Origin: an uncultured Oscillospiraceae bacterium
Lineage (GTDB): Bacteria; Bacillota; Clostridia; Oscillospirales; Oscillospiraceae
Assembly (NCBI GenBank): GCA_947627325.1
Contig: CANQVO010000005.1
Location: 1 to 64,000, forward strand
Direction: 5' to 3'
DNA length: 64,000 bases
Part shown: piece by piece, positions 37,301 to 44,128 of the stretch
Numbering within the stretch: position 1 is the first letter of the stretch
Layout: every line of letters starts with the position of its first letter
Notes under the pieces: model-generated
The model's input: the letters and a program-made list of their open reading frames with translations, nothing else
Told to the model about the DNA's origin: nothing
The model's database searches: none
Translations under genes and position numbers: made by a program

Positions 37301-40300
37301 TCCACCCGGGACGGCTGGACCGCCAAGACCCATGACCTGGGCACCCTGACGGTGGGCAACCTGGGCGGCGACGGCCAGCGGTACAGCTTCACCGTCACCG
37401 AGGACACCTCCGCCTTCGGCGGCGACCTCTACTGCCGCCAGCCCTCCGTCCAACTGACGGTGACGGCCACCCGGAACACCGAGACCGGTGTCCACGCCTT
37501 CACCGCCGCCTACGCCTATCTGGACGACTCCGAGACCCACGGCGGCGCCGCCCCGGTGGAGGGCGTCACCCTGCCCTTCACCAACCACGCCGCCGCCCAG
37601 CCCGACCCGGAGGCCACCGGCAGCAGCCTCACCGTGGGCAAGGCCCTCGAGGGCAGGGACTGGCTGGCCGGGGAGCGATACGCCGTGGAGCTGCGCCTGA
37701 CCGAGGGGGAGATGGAGCAGGTGCGTTACAGCGGGGACGGCGGCGAATACCTGGCCCTTCCCGCCTCCCTGACCCACACCTTCCAAAGCGCGGACGGCTC
37801 CGCCCCCCAGGACTGGACCCTGGACCTCCGCTTCTACGCCGAGGGCGACTACGTCTTCACCGCCCGGGAGATCCAGCCCGACCAGCCGCCGGCGGGGATC
37901 GCCTGTGACGCCACCACGTACACCGCGACCTTCCACGTGACCCGGACCGCCGACAACGGGGGCAAGCTGGTGGTCCGCCGGGCCATCGCCTCCACTCCGA
38001 CGGAGGAGGAGGCGGCGGATCAGGTCCTCTTTGTCAACCGCTACACCCCCCTCGCCGCCACCTGGACCCCCTCGGTCACCAAAATCCTGAACGGCCGGCC
38101 CTGGGCGGCCAACGACAGCTTCATCTTTGACCTGGCGCTGGCCGAGGACAGCCCCGATACCGAGGGGGTGGACCTCCCCGCCGACCACACCGTGGCCGTC
38201 ACCGACCCCGACCAGGCCGCCGCCTTCCCGCCCGTCACCTTCTCCCAGACCGGGACGTACCATTTCACCCTCCGTGAGACGAACCTGGGCTTCGACGCCG
38301 ACGCCGGGGCCTACCCCGTCACCGTCACGGTCACCAACGACGCCGCCACCGGCAAGCTGTCCCTCGCCTTCGCGCCGGAGGGCGTGGCCGCCTTCGGCGA
38401 GGAGACCGCCGATGGCTGGCGCTATGCCACCACCACCGAGTTTGTGAACACCTTCAGCCAACAGCCCAGCCAGTTCACCCTGGAACTCCAGAAGACCCTG
38501 TCCGGCCGGGCCTGGCGGACGGACGACGTCTTCTCCTTCACCATCACCCCGGACGAGGCCACCCAAGCGGCCCTGGCCGACGTCCCGGCGGCGCTGGAGC
38601 TCCCGGCGGCGTGGGGCGAGGCCGACCTGGCCACGGGGGCGTACACCGTCGCCCTGTCCAACCAGGACGCCGCCGCCGTGGACGAGGTCCTCACCGCGGC
38701 GCTGGGCACCGTCCACGTGAACCGCACGGGGATCTACCGCTTCACCATCGAGGAGACGGCCTCCGCCGCCGGGGACACCTACTGCCCGGAGCCCGCCATC
38801 CGCCTCACCGTCACCGCCATGCCGGAGACCGACCCCAACGGCGTCCCCAACGGCTACATGGTCGTGACCACCTTCGCCCACGCGGAGGGCGGCGGCAGTC
38901 TGATCCAGGACCCGGCCAGCGGCGTCACCACCATCCCCTTCACCAACCACGCCTGTGACGAGATCGCCCTCACGCTGAACAAAACCTACACCGATGTCAC
39001 CGACGGCAGCGACAAGGCCTGGGCCGACGGCTTCTTCCAGGCCCAGGTGACGCTGGAGCGGGCGGACGGGCCGGTCTCCTGCGGCGGCGTGCCCCTGGCG
39101 GTGGGCCACGCGGTGACCATCCCCCTGACCCCCGACGGCGCGGAGGTGTCCCTGCGCTTCCTGGCCGAGGGCGACTATGAACTCACCGTGGCGGAGGTCC
39201 CCGGGGCCGCGCCGGGCGTCACCTACGACCCCACCCGCTTCACCGTGGCGGCGACGGTGACCGCCGACCCGGCCACCGGCCAGCTCGCCACCGCCTACAC
39301 CCTCAACGGCGAGCGGGCCGATCAGATCACCTTTGCCAACACCTACCGGGAGACCCCCATCACCGGGGGCCTGACCGTGACCAAGACCGTGCTCGGCGAG
39401 GACCCCGGCGCGCGCTTCCGCTTCACCGTGACCCTGAGCGACGCCGCCGTCCACGGCGTCTATGACGGCATGACCTTCCAGGACGGCGTGGCGGAGTTCA
39501 CCCTGGGCGACGGCGAGGCCGTCAGCGCCTCCGGCCTCCCGGCGGGCGTGAAGTACACCGTGGCCGAGGAGGAGACGGCGGGCTACACCGCCGCCGCCGT
39601 CGGCGCGACCGGGCGCATCCCCGCCAGCGGCTCTGTGACCGCCGCCTTTACCAACGCCCCGAGCACCGAGCCCATCCCCCCGGCGGACAGGGACCTCGGC
39701 AGTCTGACGGTGACCAAGACGGTGAGCGGCGATACCGCCGAGCTGGACAGAGAGTGGCACTTCACCGTCACCCTCGGCGACCCCGCTCTGGACGGGACCT
39801 ACGGTGGGATGACCTTCGCGGGCGGCGTGGCCCACATCGCCCTGACCGGCGGCCACAGCGTCACCGCCACCGGCCTCCCCGCCAGACTGTCCTACACCGT
39901 GGTGGAGACAGAGGCCGGGCAGGACGGCTACACCACCAGCTCCGGCAACGGGCGGGGGACCATCCCCGGCGGCGGCACGGCGACGGCCTCCTTCATCAAC
40001 CACCGGGATACGGAACCCGCCGCCCCCACCGGCGGCCTGTCGGTGAGCAAGACCGTGGCCGGCGCCCTGGGGGACAAGGCCGCGCGGTGGCATTTCACCG
40101 TCACCCTGTCCGGCGACGGGGCCGAGCACGTAAACGGCGTCTACGGCGGCGTGACCTTCCGAAACGGCGTGGCCGCCCTCACCCTGGGCCACGGGGAGAG
40201 CCAGACCATCCCCGGCCTGCCCGTCGGCCTCAGCTACGAGGTGACGGAGCGGGAGGCCGATCAGGACGGCTGCACCACCTCCGCCACCGCCGCCACCGGC

Positions 40301-41440
40301 ACGATCCAGCGCGATCGGATCGCCGCCGCCGTGTTCACCAACACCAAGAACCCCGCGCCCCAGGCCGGTCACGGCCACCTCACCGTGGTCAAGACGGTCA
40401 CCGGCAACGGCGGCGAGCGGGACCGGGCCTTCCCCTTCACCGTCACCCTCAGTGAGCCGCGCACCGGCGTCTACGACGGCGTGACCTTCCAAGACGGCGT
40501 GGGCGTCTTCTCCCTGGCAAGCGGCCAGAGCGTCACCCTGGAGCTGCCCCTGGGCACCACCTACACCGTCACCGAGGAGAAGGCGGAGGGCTACACCGCC
40601 TCCTCCACCGATTGGACCGGGATCATCACCGACGCGCCCGCCGTGGCGTCCTTCGTCAACGACAGGCAGCTCTCCGTGGGCGACCTCACCATCTCCAATA
40701 CGGTCACCGGCACGGCGGGGGACAAGTCCAGGGAGTGGCACTTCCACCTGGCCCTGGGCGACAAGTCCATCGACGGCGTCTACGGCGGCGTGACCCTCTC
40801 CGGCGGCGAGGCCGACCTCACCTTGAAGCACGGCCAGAGCGTCACCCTCACCGGCCTCCCGGCGGGCGTGACCTACACGGTGACGGAGGCCGAGGCCGAC
40901 CAGGACGGCTACAAGACCACCTCCACCGGGGCCACCGGGGCCATCCCCGTCGGCGGCGCGGCGACCGCCGCTTTCGTCAACGCCAAGCCCACCTCTTCCA
41001 GCTCCGGCGGGCGGCCCCGCCCCGGCGGGACCACCACCCCCGACGAGACCCCCGCGCCCGATGAGGCGCCCGCACCCAGCGAGACCCCCGCGCCCGATGA
41101 TGGGACGCCCGTCCCCGATGTGACCCCCGCCCCTGACGAGACGCCCATTCCCGGCGAGACGCCTGCGCCCGATGGGACGCCCATCCCCGAGGAGACTCCC
41201 GCCCCCAGCGAGACGCCCATCCCCGGCGGCGACACGCCTGACAGCGGGACCACCCCCGGCGGTGAAACGCCCAGCACCTCCACCACCACGCCCGACGAGA
41301 CCCCCAAGACCGGCGACGACAGCCATCTGGGCCTGTGGATCGCCCTGCTGCTCCTCGGCGCCGTGGGCGCCGCCGTGGCGCTCTGGCCGGCGTCCTGGCA
41401 GAGGGAACGGGGCGGCAAGGGCCGACGCGGCAAGAAATAA
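28310..41440 (+). CDS. Giant sortase-anchored fibre-like adhesin (4376 residues)
   Basis: ATG chosen for AAGGGAGAGATCGTC before it and the signal peptide that follows (hydrophobic core AMAGLLALVMTLGLVHFALP, cut after AKA). A unique N-terminal head (to about 30470) is followed by SdrD/Cna-B-like units (about 30475-30690), a SpaA-type unit (31530-31840, GVIEILKY to IREVYPPAGY), then FctA/Spy0128-like beta-sandwich domains arranged as four triplets (33966-38980). Five YTV-E/SpaA-like units (39358-40990), a Pro-rich PDETPAPDEAP-type wall spacer (41020-41290) and a sorting signal follow: TPKTGD at 41300, hydrophobic LGLWIALLLLGAVGAAVALW, basic tail RERGGKGRRGKK. Cna/SpaA/FctA folds often carry Lys-Asn or Lys-Asp isopeptide bonds that stiffen pili. 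TPKTG fits the (S/N/P)PxTG-like motifs used by clostridial class B sortases; such a sortase is the next gene. Confidence 0.93.
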   Translation: MRTANKRETAAWRSGVGARAMAGLLALVMTLGLVHFALPEAKAADAKDYVKEQETRKAGYSDKFDMENLKWKTNSARNYMCWAKSGDFGGIAYKNYIHVFAFEGETITFGSSEANSTLDIAGTGDLNKSADQAKVEQQLGKDATVDIVLIDLDGNRILYDVVENGKGHIPDYQTEVLAKTMESVSGQKQEAGGTSYSYTPLTYPVHETGVYTFEFHSHDGGGFGGTRQLKNAAFSSKGAIAGVSGDFGGMVDAWDVSVFNEQGYKETGRVYADYLAFQETGDVSETYYVLTSDNYIYQWDFDRAQPNTYNFFANNQGLLDSATGSILYKSVKELENTFNFTKFGVTYTYPGTPDTELTKSYKIFFEMPDQDLEGYLFNKAVTPDPATNLKFVSQVWDGKKYIPGAYEGRGGWFQFDVQNATTATLRIEFKDVDPPAGKDPGFTYAPVEISGVVTPYATNRLFWDGRDGNGVIIPPGTYKPEDISWTVTTKAGEIHFPIMDVENTKGGFTFTRVSPVYSKDGTRLDKDNVEGGASSNIYTATKSVIYYDNSAIYYGEKVARTGTSEGDIQTLVKAKTDKSTTWADDSWTGGAGQVYQADQGLFYLWGDIKDTKNSESKAYLSDYRKEKKLRAGDHSHTSNPITYYQNGSLVTSISADQQAMIDWLDSKKNPVSISSGTTVSDFSIQNFWTFIPGQPVTAEGESFGSITIQGLAGGQAVANITGLVFYDNDEGKSTRDGVYNASQSNMDVPLSDVTVNLYRQTADTARDSDKTYCTVTGGHGSWTIQEYAGEFPADDTVYERVQSAATSLEGRVMFENQLYDATGGTKFVYEVERPNPNWTLTSEKAAGKPLGDNPNEYGDYALYAYDKEEKGTEVQVFTLGAGAVDPESNAAGVENHTATAIDVGYHYTPVQSLRAIKSWNITGTETKAPSNVVFELSYYNEKKEIRVYQELSLSSIMSWENIWNYLPETIDHQSVQYFISAEYYLMPDGADGTLYKHTFELDDTASELTYKSFVGTAYSRKLTLEEAAGLTYNSYDSLNGEKADWEKAPNAPFTAVLDRNVGTAETTVTITNSDNPGVIEILKYTGSEDAHNYLPGATFRLYADTDGGDDISLDQVQALINGEGDSLAKLSAMQVGSGSTRDNGRMTFSGLDPEKHYVIREVYPPAGYRAREVLYIVHPAMCKDNADHYHAEKPEGMEDDAWDTWQLQNLYFGTDDHALAAIANIPANGDMAIRKQLVGRAWNDNDAFTFDIAFRDPAGKPLDTAALTSLTSSGGNYVIPGSSAVRIPASEYALFDDAGENLDAALKTFLASFDDSKDLTVNNTSDTAEDTVSVHGMQDVKVSLPDTKQSVALIVNAELEYNEDGTPKPDQPKPRDALMNTSKAGDSTDTGAQASTFHDFPAAGTYTFTISENCPSDPGTTDYTTRVYTVTVLVTRVLAPGAEEVVTSLANSYLRADVQSIYYQEASEGGTSAEYPANYDSRKYYAGVAPTFANTYHVQPAVYASSYAIQVDFSGRLDDGTGLPVNSGKQTENWLDTDSFTVSITGDDEATQAALENGNIHIGGLLRVPESSPAHKRLQFNPTTVVNVNNKRVTDTAPYQNEDTGKWEHRFEFEELNFQDIVFPVKWVFSEAATVGGEHYEAGTAVPDQTETSNFVTTFSTEEEARAHGLNKAGSYFYESADALEGSGNSGDFHPVESRTENVVYHLTVQEDVPEETRGINYDPVSYSMCFTLKNTTDSTSSGAEDNGVIEETDLVVSRIDGGEVDEKYATCEIDQQVVTTFDQWTHPERLFDPTGDGAETKYFQYYINADHVIREVERETAADGTAHYYVLFDTSRYEIVQGDYTGSDRKIGFQNLRTSGVTFIVKKEAHSGNHTMVFKNEYQTQGTWTPTVTKELNGRPWQDGEEFQFTLSCAETEGVTLPASTSISIGEAAAEAGRSFGAVTFTKAGAYHFTIAETVPGEGLGVGGVKPAKMEITVQAVDNDDNDGNLKLTVTGAGGTAVDSSEEDLSAVRSTVHFVNTYDERGDFDLAIQKLLTGRDWESGETFAFTIAPDEPTKAALAEGGPITVPAAWGRPDEDGSYTVQVGGGGDTAAPGGDGWTVKTHSLGALTVGNLGGESASYTFTVREDTASFPENALYCRQPAINLTVNVARDISSGVHAFTATYAYLDDGEPHGDGDTPVKSVTLPFTNRFYVDTKGPGMGEAGTNFTVQKSFTGRPGDRWDSGDRFNATVAFSGTDEQLEKFLFQNGEEYVKWDAKYGDVTFTDADRSEAFDFRFFAAGEYKFTVSETKGDIAGVTYDNNTYTVTFTVAPDPDDGNRLAVTRAITGGVAENIDGGAITFQNTYTATGAWTPTVTKELQGRDWQAGETFRFTLSCEETDGVALPASPAIQVGEAEAEGGVPFGPVRFTKPGVYHFTIAEAAPGAGITAEAGEIGLTVTAVDQGDGTLSLTVTGTDGAEPAALEEARDDVATTVRFVNAYSESGDFPLSLAKRLTGRDWSGADAFSFTLTPRDSATEAAIAAGTLAVPEGWASRPGGAGYTVTLHGTAGGDETRSLDLGALHVGNLRGGAAAYTFTVQENTAAFDEADLYCAQPEIRLTLHANGQALDGALKFSATYAYIVDGEETDPGTARDALTLSFTNRYYADTRASDAGFQVNVSLTGRPGGAWLDSDRFHTTVAFAGSRDLLANVHLWNEATGGYEAFGPQQRAFTSPDQLERFDFRFLAEGDYPFTVTQSRGDIPGVRYDSTTYTVTFHVARTGGRLTVTRSVAPQSAARAAGDGAITFQNTYSATGSWTPTVTKRLQGRPWQTDETFQFTLACEETDGVALPASPTIQVGEAEAEDGVPFSPVRFTQPGTYHFTITETGSGAGLGTGEEQANGVIDLDVTAEDDTKGRLVLLVTGAGGASPAAPSSTASTKAAFVNTYDEGGQFHLALSKLLTGRPWSDGETFSFTIAPDDLTRAAIGAGGPVTVPAAWGSPGGDGNYTVQVGQGDDASTRDGWTAKTHDLGTLTVGNLGGDGQRYSFTVTEDTSAFGGDLYCRQPSVQLTVTATRNTETGVHAFTAAYAYLDDSETHGGAAPVEGVTLPFTNHAAAQPDPEATGSSLTVGKALEGRDWLAGERYAVELRLTEGEMEQVRYSGDGGEYLALPASLTHTFQSADGSAPQDWTLDLRFYAEGDYVFTAREIQPDQPPAGIACDATTYTATFHVTRTADNGGKLVVRRAIASTPTEEEAADQVLFVNRYTPLAATWTPSVTKILNGRPWAANDSFIFDLALAEDSPDTEGVDLPADHTVAVTDPDQAAAFPPVTFSQTGTYHFTLRETNLGFDADAGAYPVTVTVTNDAATGKLSLAFAPEGVAAFGEETADGWRYATTTEFVNTFSQQPSQFTLELQKTLSGRAWRTDDVFSFTITPDEATQAALADVPAALELPAAWGEADLATGAYTVALSNQDAAAVDEVLTAALGTVHVNRTGIYRFTIEETASAAGDTYCPEPAIRLTVTAMPETDPNGVPNGYMVVTTFAHAEGGGSLIQDPASGVTTIPFTNHACDEIALTLNKTYTDVTDGSDKAWADGFFQAQVTLERADGPVSCGGVPLAVGHAVTIPLTPDGAEVSLRFLAEGDYELTVAEVPGAAPGVTYDPTRFTVAATVTADPATGQLATAYTLNGERADQITFANTYRETPITGGLTVTKTVLGEDPGARFRFTVTLSDAAVHGVYDGMTFQDGVAEFTLGDGEAVSASGLPAGVKYTVAEEETAGYTAAAVGATGRIPASGSVTAAFTNAPSTEPIPPADRDLGSLTVTKTVSGDTAELDREWHFTVTLGDPALDGTYGGMTFAGGVAHIALTGGHSVTATGLPARLSYTVVETEAGQDGYTTSSGNGRGTIPGGGTATASFINHRDTEPAAPTGGLSVSKTVAGALGDKAARWHFTVTLSGDGAEHVNGVYGGVTFRNGVAALTLGHGESQTIPGLPVGLSYEVTEREADQDGCTTSATAATGTIQRDRIAAAVFTNTKNPAPQAGHGHLTVVKTVTGNGGERDRAFPFTVTLSEPRTGVYDGVTFQDGVGVFSLASGQSVTLELPLGTTYTVTEEKAEGYTASSTDWTGIITDAPAVASFVNDRQLSVGDLTISNTVTGTAGDKSREWHFHLALGDKSIDGVYGGVTLSGGEADLTLKHGQSVTLTGLPAGVTYTVTEAEADQDGYKTTSTGATGAIPVGGAATAAFVNAKPTSSSSGGRPRPGGTTTPDETPAPDEAPAPSETPAPDDGTPVPDVTPAPDETPIPGETPAPDGTPIPEETPAPSETPIPGGDTPDSGTTPGGETPSTSTTTPDETPKTGDDSHLGLWIALLLLGAVGAAVALWPASWQRERGGKGRRGKK
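33966..38980 (+). repeat. Four about 1.35-kb super-repeats, each of three pilin-like domains
   Basis: TWTPTVTK-type domain starts recur near 33970, 35366, 36700 and 38060. Each is followed by an LAIQKLLTGRDW-type domain (34395, 35773, 37108, 38475) and an FTVQKSFTGRPG-type domain (34935, 36275, 37625, 38960). The triplet order is preserved, so whole triplets were duplicated. The last unit is the most diverged. Confidence 0.8.
39358..40990 (+). repeat. Five about 330-bp stalk-domain repeats
   Basis: Units start near 39358, 39690, 40030, 40365 and 40675. The pattern is L-T-V-x-K-T-V-x-G, WHFTVTL, GVYGGVTF, GLPxGxxYTVxE and a closing FxN. They form the membrane-proximal stalk before the Pro-rich spacer. 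Confidence 0.85.
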
Positions 41441-41452
41441 GACAGGAAAAGG

Positions 41453-41480
41453 CGGCGGACAGGCATACGCCTGTCCGCCG
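41453..41480 (+). other. Intercistronic hairpin between adhesin and sortase genes
   Basis: Perfect 11-bp stem CGGCGGACAGG / CCTGTCCGCCG with a CATACG loop, no T-run. It sits 12 bp after the adhesin stop codon. It may protect the upstream mRNA end or partly reduce sortase expression. Confidence 0.6.
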
Positions 41481-41510
41481 TCCTACGCCGCTGAGAGAGG
41501 AGGTAGCGAA

Positions 41511-42311
41511 ATGAGCCGGAAAACAGGCGGAAGGCCGCGTCTGCGGGCCCTCCTCGGCGCGTGCTGTCTGCTCCTGGTCTGCGTGTCCGCGTATCAGATC
41601 CTCTCCCAGCTGGTCCGGGAAAAGCGGGACGCGGAGGCGTTCCAGGCGCTGATCGACCAGATCGGGCAGGATGGACCGGCGGTCACCCCCGGTCCCACCG
41701 CTCCTGCCGCCAGCGCCGCGCCGGAGCCGGAGGGCTTCCACAGATACGACGTCCTCTACGGGCAGAATCACGACCTGTTCGGCTGGATCCGCATCGACGA
41801 GACCGCACTCAACTACCCGGTCATGCACACGCCGGACGACCCGGAGCGCTACCTCCGCCGCGCTTTTGACGGCACCTACTCCGTCAGCGGCGTCCCCTTC
41901 CTGGACGGGGACTGTTATGAGGGCTGCGGCAACTACATCGTCTACGGCCACCACATGAAAAACGGCTCCATGTTCGCCACGCTCTCAGACTACGCCGACG
42001 AGGCCTTCTGGCGGGCGCACCCCACCGTCCATTTCGACACGGTGGCCCAGCCGGGCGAGTATGAGGTGCTGGCGGCGTTTTACGCCAAAGCGCACACGGT
42101 GGACGAGACGGACGTCTTCCGCTACTACAACTACACCGACCTGACGGGCGAAGCGGTCTTTGACGACTACCTGCGCCAGGTCCGCGCCGCGGCCCTCTAC
42201 GACACCGGCGTGACGGCGGAGTACGGCGACCAGCTCCTCACCCTCTCCACCTGCAGCTACCACACCGCGGACGGCAGATTCGTGGTGGTGGCCCGGCAGA
42301 AGCCGACCTGA
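41511..42311 (+). CDS. srtB: Class B sortase
   Basis: ATG preceded by GAGAGAGGAGGTAGCGAA; 266 residues. One N-terminal signal-anchor helix (RALLGACCLLLVCVSAYQIL), an Ala/Pro spacer, then the sortase barrel. The catalytic triad is visible: His in YIVYGHHMKNGSMF, Cys in LTLSTCSYH and Arg in FVVVARQ. NGSMFATLSDYADEAFW and the extra N-terminal helix are class B features. It joins sorting-signal Thr to an amino group of the wall or of another subunit. It lies 70 bp after the giant adhesin, which ends in TPKTGD, so that protein is its probable dedicated substrate. The operon ends at a terminator 32 bp later. Confidence 0.93.
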   Translation: MSRKTGGRPRLRALLGACCLLLVCVSAYQILSQLVREKRDAEAFQALIDQIGQDGPAVTPGPTAPAASAAPEPEGFHRYDVLYGQNHDLFGWIRIDETALNYPVMHTPDDPERYLRRAFDGTYSVSGVPFLDGDCYEGCGNYIVYGHHMKNGSMFATLSDYADEAFWRAHPTVHFDTVAQPGEYEVLAAFYAKAHTVDETDVFRYYNYTDLTGEAVFDDYLRQVRAAALYDTGVTAEYGDQLLTLSTCSYHTADGRFVVVARQKPT

Positions 42312-42342
42312 CGCGGCACAATTCAACAGGATCCAACAAAAC

Positions 42343-42380
42343 CGCGGGGCCGGCGAAACCGTTCGGCCCCGCGTCTATTT
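42343..42380 (+). terminator. Terminator of the adhesin-sortase operon
   Basis: CGCGGGGCCG, 11-nt loop, CGGCCCCGCG, then TCTATTTT. Confidence 0.8.
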
Positions 42381-42939
42381 TCGCAAGTTCAAATTTCTCC
42401 CACGAGGATGCTTCCACCTTGATCTAACCAGACTGCTTACACTTTTAGCGGCGTGGCGGACGCCTGCCTCCTGTGACTTCGCGCTGGGCGTTTACACCAT
42501 CCACATATCGGAAATTTCCTCCAACGGCTTCGGATGAGCAATACGCATAGAACAAAGAAAAGGCCCCGTCCCCCGTGAGCGCCGATTTAAGGCCCGCCTG
42601 CCGGTGTGATGGCGCCTTTCGATTTGTCCTGAAACCCGCCCGCTTTTCGAGGCCATTTGCACGCTGATTTCTCCCGGCGTTTTCACCAAACAAGGACAAA
42701 GCAGAGGGAACGAGGGAACAGCAGGATAAAGGCCGTCTGGCATCGCCTGGGCCCTCGCCCTTAGAGCATCGGCGGTTCCCCGGCACCGCAGAGCGCAGGC
42801 GCTATTATAGGGACCAAATTCCCCCGCTGTAAACAAAGAAAGTGACGGCGCAAATGATAACTTTCTGATAACTCCGCCCCGGCCCGGTAGCTTTCTGGGC
42901 CGGGGCGTGGTATGTTGTGCCCGGAAGGAGGACGATTCC
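42381..42939. other. Gene-free stretch before the integrase remnant
   Basis: I see no gene on either strand. Near its right end a GC hairpin (GCCCCGGCCC / GGGCCGGGGC, 42876-42906, 11-nt loop) without T-run lies just upstream of the integrase ribosome site. The rest is of mixed composition with no recognisable coding bias and may be residue of a deleted element. Confidence 0.5.
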
Positions 42940-43803
42940 ATGTCCAAAAAACGCGCCAACGGCGAGGGCAGTATCCGTAAGCGAAAGGACGGCCGCTGGG
43001 AGGGGCGGTACACGGCGGGCCGAGACCCGTAAACCGGCAAGCCCATTTACAAAAACGTCCTGGGCAAGACCCAGGGCGAGGTCAAGGGAAAGCGGAAGCG
43101 GGCCATGGAGGACAACAAAAAGGTGGACGTGACTAAGGCCGGACAGTACACGGTGGCCCAGTGGTGCTGGCTCTGGCACGAAAACTACTGCAAGCCCGCC
43201 GTGAAGGACACCACCGCAGAATACTACCGCAGCTACATCGAGCACCATGTGGTCCCCAACATCGGCTCGATCAAGCTGAACAAGCTCACCACCCTCGACC
43301 TCCTGAAGTTCTACAACCAAACCAGGCAATCAGGCCGGGTGGAGAAATACGAGGGGATGCCGGACCGAAGTCTCAGTTCCCGCACCGTCCGGGGGCTTCA
43401 CGCCATGCTCAGCCAATGTCTGGAGCAAGCGGTGCGGGAACGGCTCATCCCCTATAACCCCGCCAACTCTTGCCGACTGCCGCCAAAGGAGCGGTATGCG
43501 CCGCACATCCTGCCGCCGGAGAAGATCCGCGCCCACCTCGCCGCCGCCGAGAAGCACGGCGTACTAGCCATGTTCTACCTGGAGCTGACTACCGACCTCC
43601 ACAAGACCCTGTGCAAGAAAACTGGAATCACCGAGAACATCCGCTTCCACGATCTGCGGCACACCTACGCCACCCTCGCCATCCAGAACGGCGTGGACGC
43701 AAAGACCGTCTCCAGCATCCTGGGCCACTCCTCCGCCGGCTTTACCCTGGACACCTACACCCACACCACCCCCGCCATGCAACAAGCCGCGGACAAACTG
43801 TGA
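42940..43803 (+). pseudogene. Tn916/phage-type tyrosine integrase with premature stop and internal deletion
   Basis: Starts after GGAAGGAGGACGATTCC: MSKKRANGEGSIRKRKDGRW is the AP2/DNA-binding N-terminus of Tn916-like integrases. A TAA at 43030-43032 interrupts it in frame where relatives read DPxTGK. The frame then continues through the core-binding domain (YTVAQWCWLWHENYCKPAVK onward). After MFYLELTT it jumps to DLHKTLCKKTGITENIRFHD; the region holding the first catalytic Arg (TGLRRGE in relatives) and the Lys hairpin, roughly 90 residues, is missing. HDLRHTYA, LGHSSAGF and the catalytic Tyr region LDTYTHT remain. Two independent lesions mean it is dead. Its 3' end points at the 3' end of tRNA-Pro, 108 bp away, as expected for an element integrated there. 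Confidence 0.88.
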
Positions 43804-43875
43804 CCTCTGTGCTCTTGTTTCTGAAGGTTTTCCCGTGTGGGTCAAGTTGATGTCGCTTCTCAGAAATAGGCGCAG

Positions 43876-43911
43876 AAAAATCCCTGAAACCGCATGGTTT
43901 CAGGGATTTTT
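43876..43911. terminator. Terminator at the tRNA-Pro 3' end
   Basis: AAAAATCCCTGAAACC, GCAT loop, GGTTTCAGGGATTTTT, abutting the encoded CCA. It ends the minus-strand tRNA transcript and also faces the integrase remnant. Confidence 0.9.
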
Positions 43912-43925
43912 GGTCCGAGTGGCGG
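43882..43925. repeat. Partner of the 14574-14619 repeat (candidate attachment site)
   Basis: Overlaps the terminator and the 3' end of tRNA-Pro; see the left copy for the alignment. If both are true att sites, they bound about 29.3 kb that includes both giant surface-protein genes, the MerR gene, the recombinase, the sortase and the dead integrase. Confidence 0.5.
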
Positions 43926-43987
43926 GACTTGAACCCACGGCCTCTTGACCCCCAGTCAAGCGCGATACCAAACTTCGCCACACCCGG
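43911..43987 (-). tRNA. tRNA-Pro (GGG), CCA encoded
   Basis: Minus strand: acceptor CCGGGTG / CACTCGG, D stem GCGA / TCGC, anticodon stem CTTGA / TCAAG around the loop CTGGGGG (anticodon GGG), T stem GTGGG / CCCGC with TTCAAGT loop, discriminator A and genomic CCA. All four stems close. A good promoter lies 33 bp upstream. Confidence 0.96.
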
Positions 43988-44019
43988 ATAGGAGCGCCCC
44001 TCGCTTGAGGGACTAGGGT

Positions 44020-44048
44020 ATTCTACCACAGTCCCGGGCATCTTGCAA
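44020..44048 (-). promoter_or_regulatory. Promoter of tRNA-Pro
   Basis: Minus strand TTGCAA, 17-bp spacer, TAGAAT. Confidence 0.78.
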
Positions 44049-44128
44049 GAGGGAATTTTGATTTTCTGAAAATTTTTTCGGCCCGCCCGCCCTCACAGAG
44101 TGAGGGGCGGGGGCTGGAGGGGGCCGCC

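Noticed and set aside
33815..41326. Antisense open frame of about 2500 codons under the adhesin
   Set aside because: Same codon-bias shadow; it repeats with the period of the sense-strand pilin domains and has no independent start signal.
42876..42906. Terminator upstream of the integrase remnant
   Set aside because: The 10-bp GC stem has an 11-nt loop and no T-run on either strand, so it is recorded only as a hairpin.
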